Shown here: piece after piece, positions 37,541-51,242 of the stretch
Numbering within the stretch: the first letter of the stretch is position 1
Layout of the letters: the number at the start of each line of letters is the position of its first letter
NCBI GenBank assembly: GCA_004352715.1
Contig: SCFE01000025.1
Coordinates: forward strand, 1,407,554-1,471,553
DNA length: 64,000 nt
DNA from: Hofstenia miamia
Lineage: Eukaryota; Xenacoelomorpha; Acoela
Reading direction: 5' to 3'
The notes under the pieces: generated by a model
What the model saw: the letters and a program-made list of their open reading frames with translations, nothing else
Database searches by the model: none
Told to the model about the DNA's origin: nothing
Position numbers and translations under genes: made by a program

Positions 37541-38225
37541 AGGTGAAGAGTAATGCTTAAAATATAAATCTGAAACTTTTTATCAGTAGATTAACTATAA
37601 ATTAACAAATTTCCTAGCTTAAATTTTTTTAGCCATACAATCATAAATTCATCAAAGCTTTGCATTGAAATTATTTATAAATAGTTTTTGATTTCCTTGA
37701 AGTGAATCATTAAACTTTGCTTATGCATTTTCTTCAAATAGCCTCCAAAATTGCTATTTTGAGTGCAATATTCAATATATCTATACACAGGTAGCATTTG
37801 TATTAGTATTATTGAAATGCCTAAGAATTCTAGCGATTTTTGTGTGGCATTGCAAATTTCATTGACTTAATAGGATCCATTTCGGTTAAAATGTTATAAA
37901 AGCGTACGACATCTAGTTTCTTTGGAAATTTAATGAATTCATATTCCAAATAACGTTTCTATTCTGCAATAAACGATGGTAGCGAAGGTTTATTAAAACT
38001 TGCCTCTCTTTTCAGATCCAAATATATTTCTTTTAAATATCATATTATTAGTGTGCTAGTGTAAGATAGGGAAGGATATCCGATTGTCCTATTGCTGACT
38101 CTTTGATATAATTGCTTTATGGTGCAAAATTCATAAAATTAATTATAAAGTATATTCCTTATCCAATATGAATATCTTCATAAAATTTTTTCTAAATATT
38201 TTATGCAAGGATATCCATTTTTGTA

Positions 38226-38228
<3 letters not shown>

Positions 38229-38269
<41 letters not shown>
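38229..38269. repeat. (AT)n microsatellite
   Basis: About 20 AT units, followed by unremarkable DNA. Confidence 0.95.
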
Positions 38270-38271
<2 letters not shown>

Positions 38272-41200
38272 TTTGGAAAAGTTGTTCCAATTATAAATAT
38301 TTAGACCTACTCAATATTTGGTATAAAAATATCAACTTTTAGCATACCCCCTCCCACCCCATTTATGGCAAATAGTGTCTAGAAAGAAAAAATTCAAAGA
38401 TATTTGGGTAAAAACTTGATGCATAATATTCTTAAGAATAATTTACAATTATTATTTTTGTTTCAAATACTTAGAAATAAATGATTCGACATTTAAGCAC
38501 TCTATCATTAAAATGACATTGTTTTAATGCTAAATATCTTTTTATAGAATTCTAATGCTACATCGTACATATAACAACACCAAAATTTTGCAAATGTGAC
38601 AAAAATCAATTGTGCAATTTTCAACATAGGAATGAAATTAGCGAAAGATGACGTCAAGTTTTAGTAAAGTAATTAATTTCGGTAAAATCGAATTTCAATA
38701 GGTGGTTTTAGCTAATTGAATTAATACTTATTGCGTATGTAATATTTAATAAATTCGTATAAATTTTTCTGATCATCAACAAAATTAAAAGCTTATTTCT
38801 TACAACAAAATCTAATATAGAATTTGCAATAATAATTAATTTATGTAATTAACAATCATTCTACAACCGTAGCCATACTAAGTACTTTGTAAATAAGCAG
38901 GGGTTTGATTCCATTTATCTAATCGGAATTAGGGGGCTGCACGTTGCAGCCTTGCAAAATTTCTTCTTGAATTTTTTTAAAATTTCTAACAAGAGATTTT
39001 AAAAAATTGAGTTTCCTTTCAAATTTTAAGAATTATTTTAAAAAAATTATTTTTATCGCTTGTAACATATTATAACGTACATCACGCTCAATCACAAAAA
39101 CAGCGAGTGTGTAGACAGCTAAATTTTAAAATTAGTCCCACTTCCACATCTGTGTACGGTAAGGCATTTAACAATAAGCAAGATTGTTTGTAACTAAACA
39201 TTTGGTTCCGATCATTTTATTTCATAGTTTTGCCTGGTTTCATTTTTATATAATCTTCAAAATGTATCATGTATAAAAAATAGGATACTATACACATTAA
39301 CACCAATCTCTTATTTAATCATTTCGTGTCCATCATATAGTGTTTAAATTTTCAAAATATTGATGTGGAAAAGCGTTATATAACAAACAAATAAATATTA
39401 TTAATGATCTAATTATGCTTCATAAACGACTATAAATTTCAAGTAAGTTTAACAAAATCTCGCAAATATATGATTACTGATTGATTTTATTCAGGTGTTG
39501 TTTAAACTAGACAGTAATGAAAATTTAAAACACTAAGGAATTATTAAAGGTGCTAATAGGTTTAAACAATTCACTGAATTCTATACCCATTGTCTGGCTT
39601 TAAAATGCCATTAGACGCAATAATTGGTAGATATCACTTTAGTAACTTGAGAAATTCAGGAAAATGTGATGTGACAATGTGAACAAAGTCAATGATTTTG
39701 AGAAAAAAATTATCCTGAATATCATTTTAACAAATTTGAAGATAAGTTAATAGAAAATGTGAGCAATCCCTTCTCAAATATTGATGTTTGTAGACTGAAT
39801 ACAGTATGCCATGTTTAGTCTTAAATTAAATTTAATAACAGTTTTGAACGTCAATGTAGCTTTCAATCAACTTCAATACTAAGTGAAACTTTTTAAAAAA
39901 AACAATGAATTTTAGAATTTCAATGACTTAAACATTTCAATTCTTTAATGTACGTAGTATTATTCCGATCATCCAAAACCAATCACAAAGTTCAATTGTG
40001 TACATGAGTCGAAAATTGCAACGATAACATAAAATTTTTGCAATTTGGGCACTAAAAGTTGGATTTTAATTAGTGTTGAGTGAGGCTATTGTGTATAGAT
40101 CTGGTCTATTAAGATTAAGCAGGTTATGTTTGAAACATTTAAAGCAGGTCCAGGAGATAATGACACCATCCTTATAATTTGATTCATTTGATATTTTGGT
40201 TATATTAGATGGGAAACATCTAATTAATAATTTGCTCAGTATGGTTTGCGACCAGTACTTTCCTTTACTGCTTTCCCTTATTACATATATAATGTGTTTC
40301 ATAGACATGGGTAAAATATCAATAATTATACCCAGAGTAACCGCATAGAATCACTTTATTCTGTCTATGCAATGAAATGGAAATGATTTTCTAATTTATT
40401 ATTAACCTTCAGCTAATAATAACATGAAACTTGTTACTCAACGAATGGCTTCTGTCCAAATTACTCTAAATTATAATAGTATTAGAGTTGGTATTCATAT
40501 CAAGGGCATCCTAAATATTATGTTACTAAGGTTGCATTACTGGGTTCAAATTGATTAGAATATTTGGAAATACAGTATAAACGAAAAAAGAATACATAAT
40601 TTAAGAAGAGAATGTTGTTTTGGTAAAATCTATATCTATGGACCTCAAAATTAAATCACGTTAGGTTTGATGCTGAAGGTTAGGTCTGGTCAGATCTGAA
40701 GTGCTGGTGAACTCATCTCTATTTTCTGAATAAAATCAATTTTTTGAATAGCATTGGATAGACAGTCTGGAATTAAGTTTTAACTCACAATGTGACATTT
40801 TGGTAAATCTACTTTATGATCTAAAGTGCTGATGTAAGTTAATTAATTTTATCACTTCTGTATTTCAAAGATTTCGCCTCAAAGAGAAATCTGCTTTTAT
40901 TGAGTGCTGCTAAAAGTAAACTTTTAACGACTAATTTGATCTGCAATAGAAGAATTCTATTATAAATAAAGACCAAATTCTAATAACATCCGATCAGAAG
41001 ACGGCCAGATCTTTATGGTGTGCAAAATTCACCAATTATTGTGAATGCAATTAAATAATAAAAACATGCCTCAACATTTGGATCGAGGTAACTCTTATTA
41101 TAAGGGTCGCTTTCATTTGTATAAATAAACAAAGAAAAATTCTATATTTTTGGCCGCACTTTGCCTTAAATTGTATAAAAATACAATAAATGAAAGCCTT

Positions 41201-42173
41201 TAGTTTATAACTTATATACAGTAGTGCTGGACTGGCCCACATAAACTGTGATCAAAACATGAACCTTTTCATGACATCACAAAGATATAAAAAATTTGTT
41301 GATGCACACACATATTGAAATATCTCTAATTGCGTATAGAAACCTATTCTGGGAGAACCAACGGCGGGCGGAAATTATCATCGAACACTAAGGCTGCGTT
41401 AAGACTGTTCTATTCACAACAAATTGCTCTTGCATATATAAAAATTAATATTTACATATTTACAATTTATGTGGTAAAACGAAAACATTTGGTCTGGTCG
41501 ATACAACAACCAGTAACGATACTACAATATGTGCATGTATGCACATGCAAAGCACATTTGCAAACAAAATTTAAAAATAGGCAAGCTCTGAAACATCGCG
41601 GTAAAATTCAACTAAGCGCTTCCTAATAAATGAATATTGGATGTATTGATGCATACATGCTGTTTGGAAAACTTTACTAAAGAAATATATCTAAGATTTT
41701 TCTGAGCTCTGTGCAAAATATTTGTATTAAGCTCTTTCAAAAAATGTATTTAAATTAAGTAAGTTTTGTCCTGAGTATTTATCACCTTGATTATTGAAAT
41801 TTATTGCAAAATTATTGTAGTCATGACCTACAATTCACAAACAAATGAGCAGAAGTGAGCATTCCTTCAGTCTCATAACTATTTCCAAAAAATGCCTCAT
41901 TAATTCATGGCTTCTTTTAGCGCGGTTTTCTGTTGTAAGCATCTGACAAAATCTCCAGTTATATTTTGGCTTTCAGCTATATTCAATTTTCTATTTTAAT
42001 GTTCTATAATATTTCCTTCACAATTAATTCAATAGTTGACGCGGGAACTTTTTACCGAAGTAAAAGGTTAAAAATATCGCAATTTAACAAATTTATTACA
42101 AAAGCTTACAGCTGAACTTTAAAGATTTATTATTTTTCAAATGCATACATATATATCAGATACTATGGGATGT

Positions 42174-42431
42174 GCATCCAGCGCCTGCAGGTTGCGATTT
42201 TCCGTAGTATCCAGCGCCCTTTTGAATTTAAAACCAGAATAATTCACTTAATCCAAAATATTTTATATTGCGGATTTGGAATAGGGGTCTAATTTCTTAT
42301 GCATTAGCTTTAGTTTTTTTCAAAAAAAAATTTTTAAACAGTATCCAGAGCCTCTGCCATAGTATTTAGCGCCCATATAAATATATATGTTTTTTTTGCA
42401 TCCAGCGCCCTAATGGTTTGTATCCAAAGCC
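42174..42431 (+). repeat. Array of six GTATCCAGCGCC-like motifs
   Basis: Copies start near 42174, 42206, 42341, 42360, 42399 and 42420. Changes are limited to one to three bases, as in GTATCCAGAGCC and GTATTTAGCGCC. All face the same way and the spacing is irregular (about 19 to 135 bp). This fits subterminal transposase-binding repeats of a hAT-like end more than a tandem satellite. The array abuts a (TA)n tract on the right. No terminal repeat was found. Confidence 0.6.
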
Positions 42432-42435
42432 GGTG

Positions 42436-42459
42436 TATGTATATATATATATGTATATG

Positions 42460-42495
<36 letters not shown>
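42436..42495. repeat. (TA)n microsatellite with GTATGTA interruptions
   Basis: TA units broken by two TG-containing segments, then about 15 pure units. Confidence 0.9.
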
Positions 42496-42497
<2 letters not shown>

Positions 42498-43054
42498 CAT
42501 TAAGTCACTCGTAATTTTGATCTATTACCAGTTTTAAGCAAAACAGTATTTCAAACAAACTTAACAAAATTTTATATTTTATAGAAGCTGTTCATTGTGG
42601 TGTCAATTTTCATCGTAACCAAGCCTACATTAATCTTGGGCTGGCGATTTGCAGATCAAAAATGAAAAGAAGCGATCAATATATTTGCAAGTAAAAAATT
42701 GATGTAAAATTTTGTCCAAGTATGCAATGTAACCAATACCAAATATTACTTTTAATTTTGTAGACCTTCAACAAAGGGTTCAATAACCAAAAAATGGCTT
42801 CACAAGTAAAGAAGTGAAAATTCAATTTCTAAAAATGTTGCATATCAAAGTAGAAAAGATAATTCGATATTTCTGCTTGTGTGGTTCTATATACTTTGAT
42901 GTTTATACCTTCAAATCATAAAATGTAAGATGTAGAAAAATAGTTGCTTATTGTTAATGGCATCATTTTAATAGAATGTAATTTTTAGTTTCCAAAAAAT
43001 CAAAACTTTTCAAAAAATATAGAGATGTGTAAAATAGCCTATTCTGTTTTTCGG

Positions 43055-43600
43055 TTAATTCAACTGACTTGTTTTATCAAATATTAGTCTTTGGTGAGAT
43101 GTTTTTGTGGCTGAACACAACTGAAATCTAGTGATTCGACTTTCCACAGTGTTCTGAAACATATTTGTATCGCACTCTTTGCAAGCTGCAGTTCTTAATT
43201 GTTTGAGGCTCTCGATACTATCATGTTTCTGACCGTATACCTTATTTTTCAAAAAAACCCAAAGGAAAAGGTCTGAACTTCGCGAAGTCAATGACTCCCA
43301 ACCATTTCTTCCAATCTCCCAGTATTTGAAATTGGTATTGAGAAATTCACGCAAATTTCTACCCTAATGGTAGAGCACCATCTTGTTGGAAGAAGACACA
43401 AATAAAGGAACCACGTCTCATCAGTTTTGGAACAATGAATGTTTGCAGCATTAGCAAATATTCTGCTGCTTTCACTGTGTTATTACGGAAAAGAAAATCC
43501 AATCATTTTTTGAAGAAAAGGCATCCAAAAATAACAGCTCTTTTATCATCAAATCACAAATATGGCGAATAAAATAAAATTATTTAGTTTTGTTTTTAAT
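43055..43600 (-). pseudogene. Mariner-type transposase, C-terminal half, broken
   Basis: On the minus strand from about 43500 the reading gives NNTVKAAEYLLMLQTFIVPK, then FFQQDGALP with the second catalytic Asp near 43382. A stop and frameshift come next. The frame at 43354-43055 has REFLNTNFKYW, GWESLTSRSSDLFLWVFLKN and SIESLKQLRTAACKE. The SPDLTPxDFFLWG block expected here is shortened to SSDLFLWV, so the third catalytic acid is deleted. No terminal repeats were recognised. It is clearly a different family from the element at 30.4 kb. Confidence 0.8.
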
Positions 43601-43926
43601 TCAATCATCGTCTGAATTCTAGGATAGATATAAATTACCTATGCAGTATCTACTTCCAAAATCTCGTTCAAGTAATCATAGCAACCGAAATTCATTACTA
43701 AACTAATTTTCTAAATTTTGTTTCATTGATCAATATAAATTTCCTTAGAATGTGATCAATACCAATATCTTCGAATACAAGTTTAAGGTTAATTTGATGA
43801 TATTTGATTTTGATCTTAAATACATCTTAGACAATTGTCCCATTCAGAACGATTAATCACAAATACATAAAGTGACAATTATATTCACCAAGTTATCTCG
43901 CACATGAGTGATGGAACATAAATGAA

Positions 43927-43929
<3 letters not shown>

Positions 43930-43973
<44 letters not shown>
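43930..43973. repeat. Compound (TA)n-(TG)n microsatellite
   Basis: About 15 TA units running into six or seven TG units. Confidence 0.95.
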
Positions 43974-44457
43974 ACTAAAATTTGTTCATTTCTATCATTC
44001 TAAAAATGATAGAAAAATTGTATGAAGACATGATAGAAATTAGCCATTTGCCAGCGCTGCATAAACGTCATTAAGCTTTAGCATGCAGACGTCTTTTACT
44101 AAAGTATGATGTACGTCACAAATAATGATTGACAAGTTCTGTGAACTCTAACAGTTTAATTGCCAGGAAAAAAATAAATTCAGGCAATTGAAATGAGTGT
44201 TCAGAAAAATTAAAACTAGAATTTTAAGTACTCAAATTACGTAAAACCTAATCAATAAATCAATCGATACCATCAAAGAAAACATTCAATAGTATAAGTA
44301 CACGGAATATTGATTTAGGTGAGTAACAATAAAATTTCGTCAATAAAAAATATATCAATATAGATTTTAAATTCTGAGCATTAAAAATGAATGTGTCGAT
44401 ATACTACAAATGATTTAAGGCAACTAACAAATTGTTCTATTAGCCTATATGCTATAT

Positions 44458-44488
44458 AACATATATATATATATATATATACATATAT
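44458..44488. repeat. (AT)n microsatellite
   Basis: About 12 AT units with one ACAT interruption. Confidence 0.9.
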
Positions 44489-47066
44489 TAATGTTATAAG
44501 ATAGAGATTTTGAGGGAAATGTTTGATTAGATGCACAACTCAAAATCATTGAAGATTGCCATGCTATATAACTACATGTACGCCAATTAATTCCTTTGCA
44601 TAGTGAGGTTTTGTGAAAATATGTGCAAAACCTTTTTAAGAAACTTTTTGCAATACTTGATAGAGGTCTTTAAAGTATTTTCATATTTTTGCCAGTTCAA
44701 CTTTTTAAAACGTCAGTTTTTTATGATTCTAGCAAGCCAATAAAAACAGTCTTTACGTTTCTGCAAAGAAACGAATACACCACTTGCTATTGAATTACGA
44801 CCACTAAAGCAAAGCTTAAATCTTCGCTGCATTTATTTAAAGCATTATCAATGAAATTTGTTTTAAATAATTAATTTCGTGCAATATTGTTTTTTTAATT
44901 AATAATTTCTGCTTCTAATAATATGTAAATGAGGTTATCAACATCAAGTGAAAATTTAAAAAAAAATTCTTCAGTTATGTTAGCATTATCGCCACTTAAT
45001 CTCATAAATAAGCTCAAGTTTAAATTTTTCAACTTTAAAATCATCTTTACCAGGTTGACAATTTGTAGGTTAAAATGATCAATAGACTACATTTGACGTA
45101 ATTTGTGCTAAAAGTTGCTCATAAGTTACTAATATTTTATATTTAAATAGCTGCTTGTGAGGCAAAAAGATATATTCAAAGCACACTTGTGTGAATGCTG
45201 AAACAGATATCAAAATAATTCTTCGCTATTTCATTTTATATAACATAAGAACCTATATTCATTGATAATTACACATTTTAATTGAAGAGTATGGAGCTTT
45301 GAGGGATGAACTGATTTCTGCCCATTCTGACTTTGTTTTGCAAAGTAATTATCATCGCGATTAAAAGAAAAGAAGAAACAAGTGCAGAATGGTCTGTTTA
45401 TGCACTGCTTTAAAAAGAACATTATAAGTGAGTTCATGACCGCTTTAGCGACATCTGCCATTCAATTTCAATTTGATGCGACTGACCTTTTGAATAACTT
45501 TTTCAACATGACCATCCCATTTAAATTGCTTTGCAGATTTGCGTCAAAGAGCATGAGTGATCTTAAATTTTTTCGATAAATTCTCCTTTTATGTAAAAGG
45601 GAATTTGCATTGTTACTGTTAAGCTTCAGCTCTTGACTTACAAATATCTACAAAAAAATTCAGAAATATATATAAAATTCTCAATTTTCATTCAATTCGA
45701 AATATTTAAGTTTTAAGTGTTATTATAAACTTGTGGGTGGACAACCTGAAGCTCTATTCCTTTTCGTGAAAGTTTATTATATCGGATTAGAAACTTCAAA
45801 TAAACTTTATTTGATGGCATATTTTTTCAAAAGTAGCCTATTTGTCATCATCTAGTGACTTTTTTATTTTGGCTGTGTTTGAGTTGCCAAAACATCGTTT
45901 TCAGTTAAATTTTCTTTTCCATGTTTGAGTTCTTTATATCAATATTATCAAAAATTCAATTTTTACTATTAAACTTTCTTTGACTCAAATTGTTTAAAGC
46001 CTCCATTTTTGCAAAATTTAAACAACAGTTTACATGTTTCTTGACGGCATCATTGAAAACAAAAAATTGTGGAATAATTTTTTTCAAAAACCTAATTACG
46101 ATAGAATATGGGAGCTTTGAAAAAATTTAATGTTAATTACATAATCCTACCAAAAGTTAAAGATGTAGATTACTGTATGCTCCACTTGGGGTTTCAAATG
46201 CCCTGAAAAGCCCGGGGCTGGTAGCATTTTTCAGGGATTGGTTAGGTGTACTTCTCAACGTGGCAAACTCTTTGCAGTTCCAGTACATTTTAATGCATCT
46301 TTTATTAATTATTCACTGAGGTAGTTTTACAATGAATTTGGCTTGAAGAAATGAGATATTGTAAAACTGTTTTTTTCAATTTTGACACATTTTGTTGTTT
46401 CTTATCGTAATTACGCATATTTTTTTTAATACCAGAATAACGCTGTTTGACCTTCCTCTATATTACTAGTATTACAAATAATGGTTTTCAATTGCCAAAT
46501 TCATACAGATATTATTCATGATAAAACTGTAAGGTGTTTCTCTTGCAAAGAATAGCATTTCAGCTCAGTCAAATAAAATCACTGTATTATTTTAAATAAG
46601 GACTCTTAAAAGTTTGTGTAAGTTATTTATATTTTGCTTAGAATACGTAAAAGACTTTGTTAATTTATCAATTTCCGTAGTTAGCTATCCCACAAAGGGT
46701 CTATTCTATAAGCATTTCCACAATAGGAAAGTTAAACACAAAGAAAATCATTTTACTTAATTAATCATCTAAGAAATTGACTATCTTTGTATTAAATTTC
46801 TTTGGAATATTCACTTAAACAGCTTTGATTAATTTATTACTATAATTAGAAAATCGTTTGGAATTAACAGAAATCCTCATTTTGAGTATTGTTGCACTTC
46901 TTTCAAATTTATAAATTGTCCATTTATAATAGCTAAGTGAAAGGATTTGATCTTCTGAAAGAAAACTCTGAGTAAAAACTAAATGTAGTTGCATGGGCTC
47001 TGCTGTGAGATCGTAAATAAAGATGAGAGATGCTATACAAATTGCAAGAGTAACGCTTCTGTTTAA

Positions 47067-47068
<2 letters not shown>

Positions 47069-47099
<31 letters not shown>
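47069..47099. repeat. (TA)n microsatellite
   Basis: About 15 TA units. The minus open frame 46933-47127 crosses it and is not a gene. Confidence 0.95.
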
Positions 47100-47101
<2 letters not shown>

Positions 47102-47439
47102 ATATTTTTAAGAAAGTGCGTTTTCATTGTGCAATTTATTTGAATGCAAACTATTTAAAAAGGAATAAGTCAAGGTTGTAAATAGCAACCACCATTATCA
47201 AAAATCAAAATCAATATTATTTACATTCAACCTCATGACATCAATTTGCTTCGGAATGCAGAGTTCGAAAGACGAGATCTATTTCCGAATTGAGTCATGT
47301 CGTTGCAATTGCAAAACTACGCAAATACAAGAAATTATTGAAACTTTTTGGCCAGAAAATTCGTTGAAGGTGGGACAGATACAAGCTCTATATGCAGAAT
47401 ATGATTGTTCGTTCCATAAGCAACCTGTAAACTCTCCAG

Positions 47440-47581
47440 ACTGCAATTTTTGAGATCGTTACATATTGGGAAGAATATGGAAATTTCAATAGCAAGGATG
47501 AAATTGTTCAATTCCTTAGCCACATCAGACAGGATGGCAAGTCATTGAATGCCACGGAAACAGACTTGAAAGACATTGTCG
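47440..47581 (+). CDS. Weak candidate internal exon
   Basis: A 142-nt stretch open in one frame. It is preceded by CTCTCCAG, a good 3' splice site, and followed by G|GTAATA, an acceptable 5' splice site. The translation is hydrophilic: it starts TAIFEIVTYWEEYGNF and continues with QFLSHIRQDGKSL and TDLKDIVG. The same frame has a stop (TAA) shortly before the proposed acceptor, which fits an intron. I recognise no family. A frame this long occurs by chance in this much DNA, and the pyrimidine tract before the acceptor is poor. Confidence 0.2.
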
Positions 47582-47849
47582 GTAATAGTGGTTGATATTT
47601 ATAGCCTTCACTTATGTTAATTGAAAATACATACTTGACACTATTCAGGAACACTTGCAAGTACTTAATGTTTTAATTAAACTAAATTAAAAATACATTA
47701 GAAAATGGTTTTCGGTTAGATCAACATGCACTAATGCATAGAAGTAGTGCAAAATCTTTGTTGGTACCAAGTTGCTCTAATGCTCTTTATACTAATTATC
47801 CAGCTTGCGCTTTCTGCACTTTTTCTTACAAATCCATAACACAAAAAGC

Positions 47850-47850
47850 G

Positions 47851-47885
<35 letters not shown>

Positions 47886-47899
47886 CTGTGTATGTATGT
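47850..47899. repeat. Compound (TA)n-(TG)n microsatellite
   Basis: About 12 TA units followed by TG and TATG units. Confidence 0.95.
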
Positions 47900-50800
47900 T
47901 AGGGGAAGCACTTTTTTGTAACCTTATATTTACATAGTATCATGGCACCGCATTTTACTTCTGTAGAAAGAAAATTACAAAAAACTTCCGCTATCATCTC
48001 AAAATAGAAAAACTGTAAAAAATAATAACATGTAAATTTTCAATCTTTGCAACTATTCTCCCAATAAAAATTCAAATATTTAGGAGTGAATTAAACATTT
48101 ATTTATTGTAGAATTTTAATTTTAGGTATGATAAAAGTTATGTTATACACAATTAAAAACATTTCATCCAATTTTTTTCTGTAATAAAATCACATATTTG
48201 TGCTCTGGAATTTCATCAGGCTACTTGTAAAAGAGTAAAAGAGTGAAACATTTCCTTATAAATGGATGATTTTCCTCTTAGAGTCTACAGTATTATCATG
48301 GTCAACTTCATACAAGAAATTCATGACAATTACCAATTGATTTTATATTCTAGTTTTACTTCGTCAAAAGATTTTTCAGCTTTCATCATATTTATTCAAA
48401 TAATTCATAACTCAATTATTAATATCAGGAAAATTTGCTTGTTATCCTTGACTTATTTCAATACCAAGTCAATAACTTAATTTTTGCCAAAGGCATATAA
48501 TTTCATTTGAATATACATGTAGCTTCACTGGTCGTTTTAAATATCACTTAAGAAACTTTATCTCTCATAAACAAAAAATTCTTGTCGCATAATAATTCTT
48601 AGATAAGTTCTAGTCTTAGAAGATATCTGGTATAAAGAAGTAGATTTTCTAATGCAAATGTTGAAATTGATTTCTTTTTGAAAAGTTTTACTGAAACATT
48701 TTCTAGAAAAATAATAATATTAATATTATTAAGCAATGGGTTAGACAACATTTGTACATTATTGACACAAATTTGCTCCACGCTACTTCAAGGAAACAAA
48801 TGTTAAATATTAACGGAAGATTTTTTCAAGGTCTTCAAATTCTTCCCATTCCCAATTCTCAACGAATTAAAAGCTCTAAGGGCTATTTCATTTTCTTTAG
48901 ATAGACTACAAATACCGAACACATACTTAGAATAACTGCTTTGCAAATGCTGGGACCGGAGATTTCCCCCAAAGCTGCATCCACAAAGGTTTTCAATGAA
49001 GTTGGATTTTAGAATATAAATGTATAGACACTTCTCATCCTAGAGTCCTTTTAAATATTTTAATATATTTTTAGTTCGTGAGTTATGAGAATTTAAAGTG
49101 ACTTTGACGAAACTATCAACATATTTAAAAAATTTCTTCAACTATTGAGATAAATGACAAAAATTGTGTCAATATTGCTGCAATACAAGAAATGGAAAAT
49201 TTTCACTAATCTCATGTAGACAATATTAAGTATTCTACTTGTTATTGGATAAGAAAATGATAGGTTTTCAAACAATATTGTGGTAGTTTTTTAATGGTGC
49301 ATGCTAATGGTTAAAATATATGAAAAATTTGAAATTAATATATTGGGGAAACATTTCAAAATATAAAATTGAATTACTATTTCTGACATGTTTTTATAAC
49401 AAATTCTCATATGATGATGCCATGTAAAATATATAGCCTCAAAAAAAGCAAAAAGGTACTACCTCTAATGTATGTATTTATTATAAAAAACGTTCTTAAA
49501 TAATTCATTATTAAAATATAACAAGTAACAGTTTCTTATGTGGTTATTTTGTTACAATCATCATGGTAGAAAATAATACTGGTGGCAAACAGCGCTTATG
49601 ATATTTAAAAATTTGATATAGGAAATTAATAAATGGCCAGTTTAACCAATTTCAAAGCAAAATTGATAAAAATTTGAAGTATTCTTTATATTTAATTAAG
49701 TTAAATATGTACCCAATTTAGTGCCAATCCAGATCCGCTTTGGTAAATTTTACCAATATATATTAATTTCAATTTTTAAAATTAAATATAAGCTATTTTT
49801 AAATGAATATAATCATAATTTTAAATTTAGATTTCATATTCTATGAACTTCATATATATATTGAATTTAAAATTTAAAAATACTTTAAATTGTTTTCCTT
49901 GGTAAAATTAAAATTCCATATTTCAGTAATTGTTTAGCTTTGGTTTATCTAATCCAAAATAAAGCGCCAAATGTGATAAAATTCATTTGATTTGAATTAC
50001 AAGGGAATTACAAAATATCAAGAAAATTGTTGCAATAATGGGGACATGGATCAAATTTACTTTTTGCTGGAAAGTTACTATTTGGAGAAGAACTTCATAG
50101 AAAACATCATATAGTAGCCAACTAAGGTTTAAAATATAATATTTTTGAGAAATTCCAAATGTTTGCTTCTGAGGTTGTAATGTCATAAAATTGTTTCTAA
50201 GCATTCCCACTATAATAAAGTCATTGCGGGACAATTATAATACTTACATGTTGAACATTAGACAGGTATTTAGGGCTGTACATTTATAAATATGTATACA
50301 TTTAATATACCCAGAGCTAAGCATTTGTCTAAGGTTTGACATACATAAAATATAATTGTTCCATAGTTGCTTAGAAGCTGATTTATGAAATCACAAACAT
50401 GAAAAGAAAAATTCAAAATTTCTCAAATATATTGAAGGTTGTTTGCGTACAAAGCCTATATACTGTTCTCTATTAATGTCCTCTTGATATAGCAACTTTC
50501 CAGCGAAAACCAAGTGTGATGCCCGCCCACCCTAAATAGGTCTAGCCTAAATCTTCAATCTACATTTGTTAAGCATCTCCTAAAATATCGCTGTGGTTAT
50601 CTGTGATTTCTAAAACCAAAAATCAACATTTAGTTATCAAGTAATACTTTATGCATAACAATATGAAGGAATATTTGGAGAAATTATATCCGTCGGCTCC
50701 CCAAATCAATTTTGCGTTTGCATTGTTGACTCAAGGCAAGGATCTCTTTTGAAATTTTTTGGATAAATAATAAAATTTTCATCAAGGCCAATACTACTGT

Positions 50801-51220
50801 GAAAATATCAATAATAGAGAAAATTAATTTTCATTCTCATAATGGTAGTATTTTTGTATATAGAGTAAATTTCAAAACACAGTTTCCGATGGTAGTGTTA
50901 AGCGGAATTGACAAATGGCAAAATGTAATTCATCAAACACATTCTTGGTGACAATAACGTGATTTAGTTACAGTAGATTTAAGATTTATTTGTGTTTTAT
51001 CAAATTATGACACTGTTTATTTCTTTACGAATGATTTCCTGCGAAATGGTCTGTATAAACAAAGACTATGTGAAAATCGTGCAAACAATTCTTTAGCCGT
51101 GCATATAAAATTAAGAAACTGTTTCTACAATAAATAATTATTCTCCTCTTATAACGGATTTTTTTACTGATTTTGGGAATTTCGCAATTTTTGGGGATGA
51201 GAATTTTAAAAAATATGCGT

Positions 51221-51242
51221 TATATATATATATATATATATA
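51221..51242. repeat. (TA)n microsatellite
   Basis: Eleven TA units. Confidence 0.9.

Larger units (their letters stand above)
34201..42173. other. Long A+T-rich stretch without recognised genes
   Basis: Contains only the hairpin at 36434-36452 and the (TA)n arrays at 37.5 and 38.2 kb. A G+C-richer patch at 35440-35518 ends in CCCTG and could be a hAT terminus (CAGGGCCAGCC on the minus strand), but no partner was found. Open frames at 34498-34800, 35671-35892, 37248-37436, 40066-40308, 41051-41242 and 41330-41626 show no domain. Confidence 0.4.
43601..47439. other. A+T-rich stretch with microsatellites
   Basis: Besides the simple repeats listed, only a small inverted repeat at 46201-46236 stands out (CCCTGAAAA and its complement, 18 bases apart). 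Open frames at 45231-45461 and 45382-45579 overlap on opposite strands and have no domain. The open frame 47235-47453 lies just before the candidate exon in another reading frame. Confidence 0.4.
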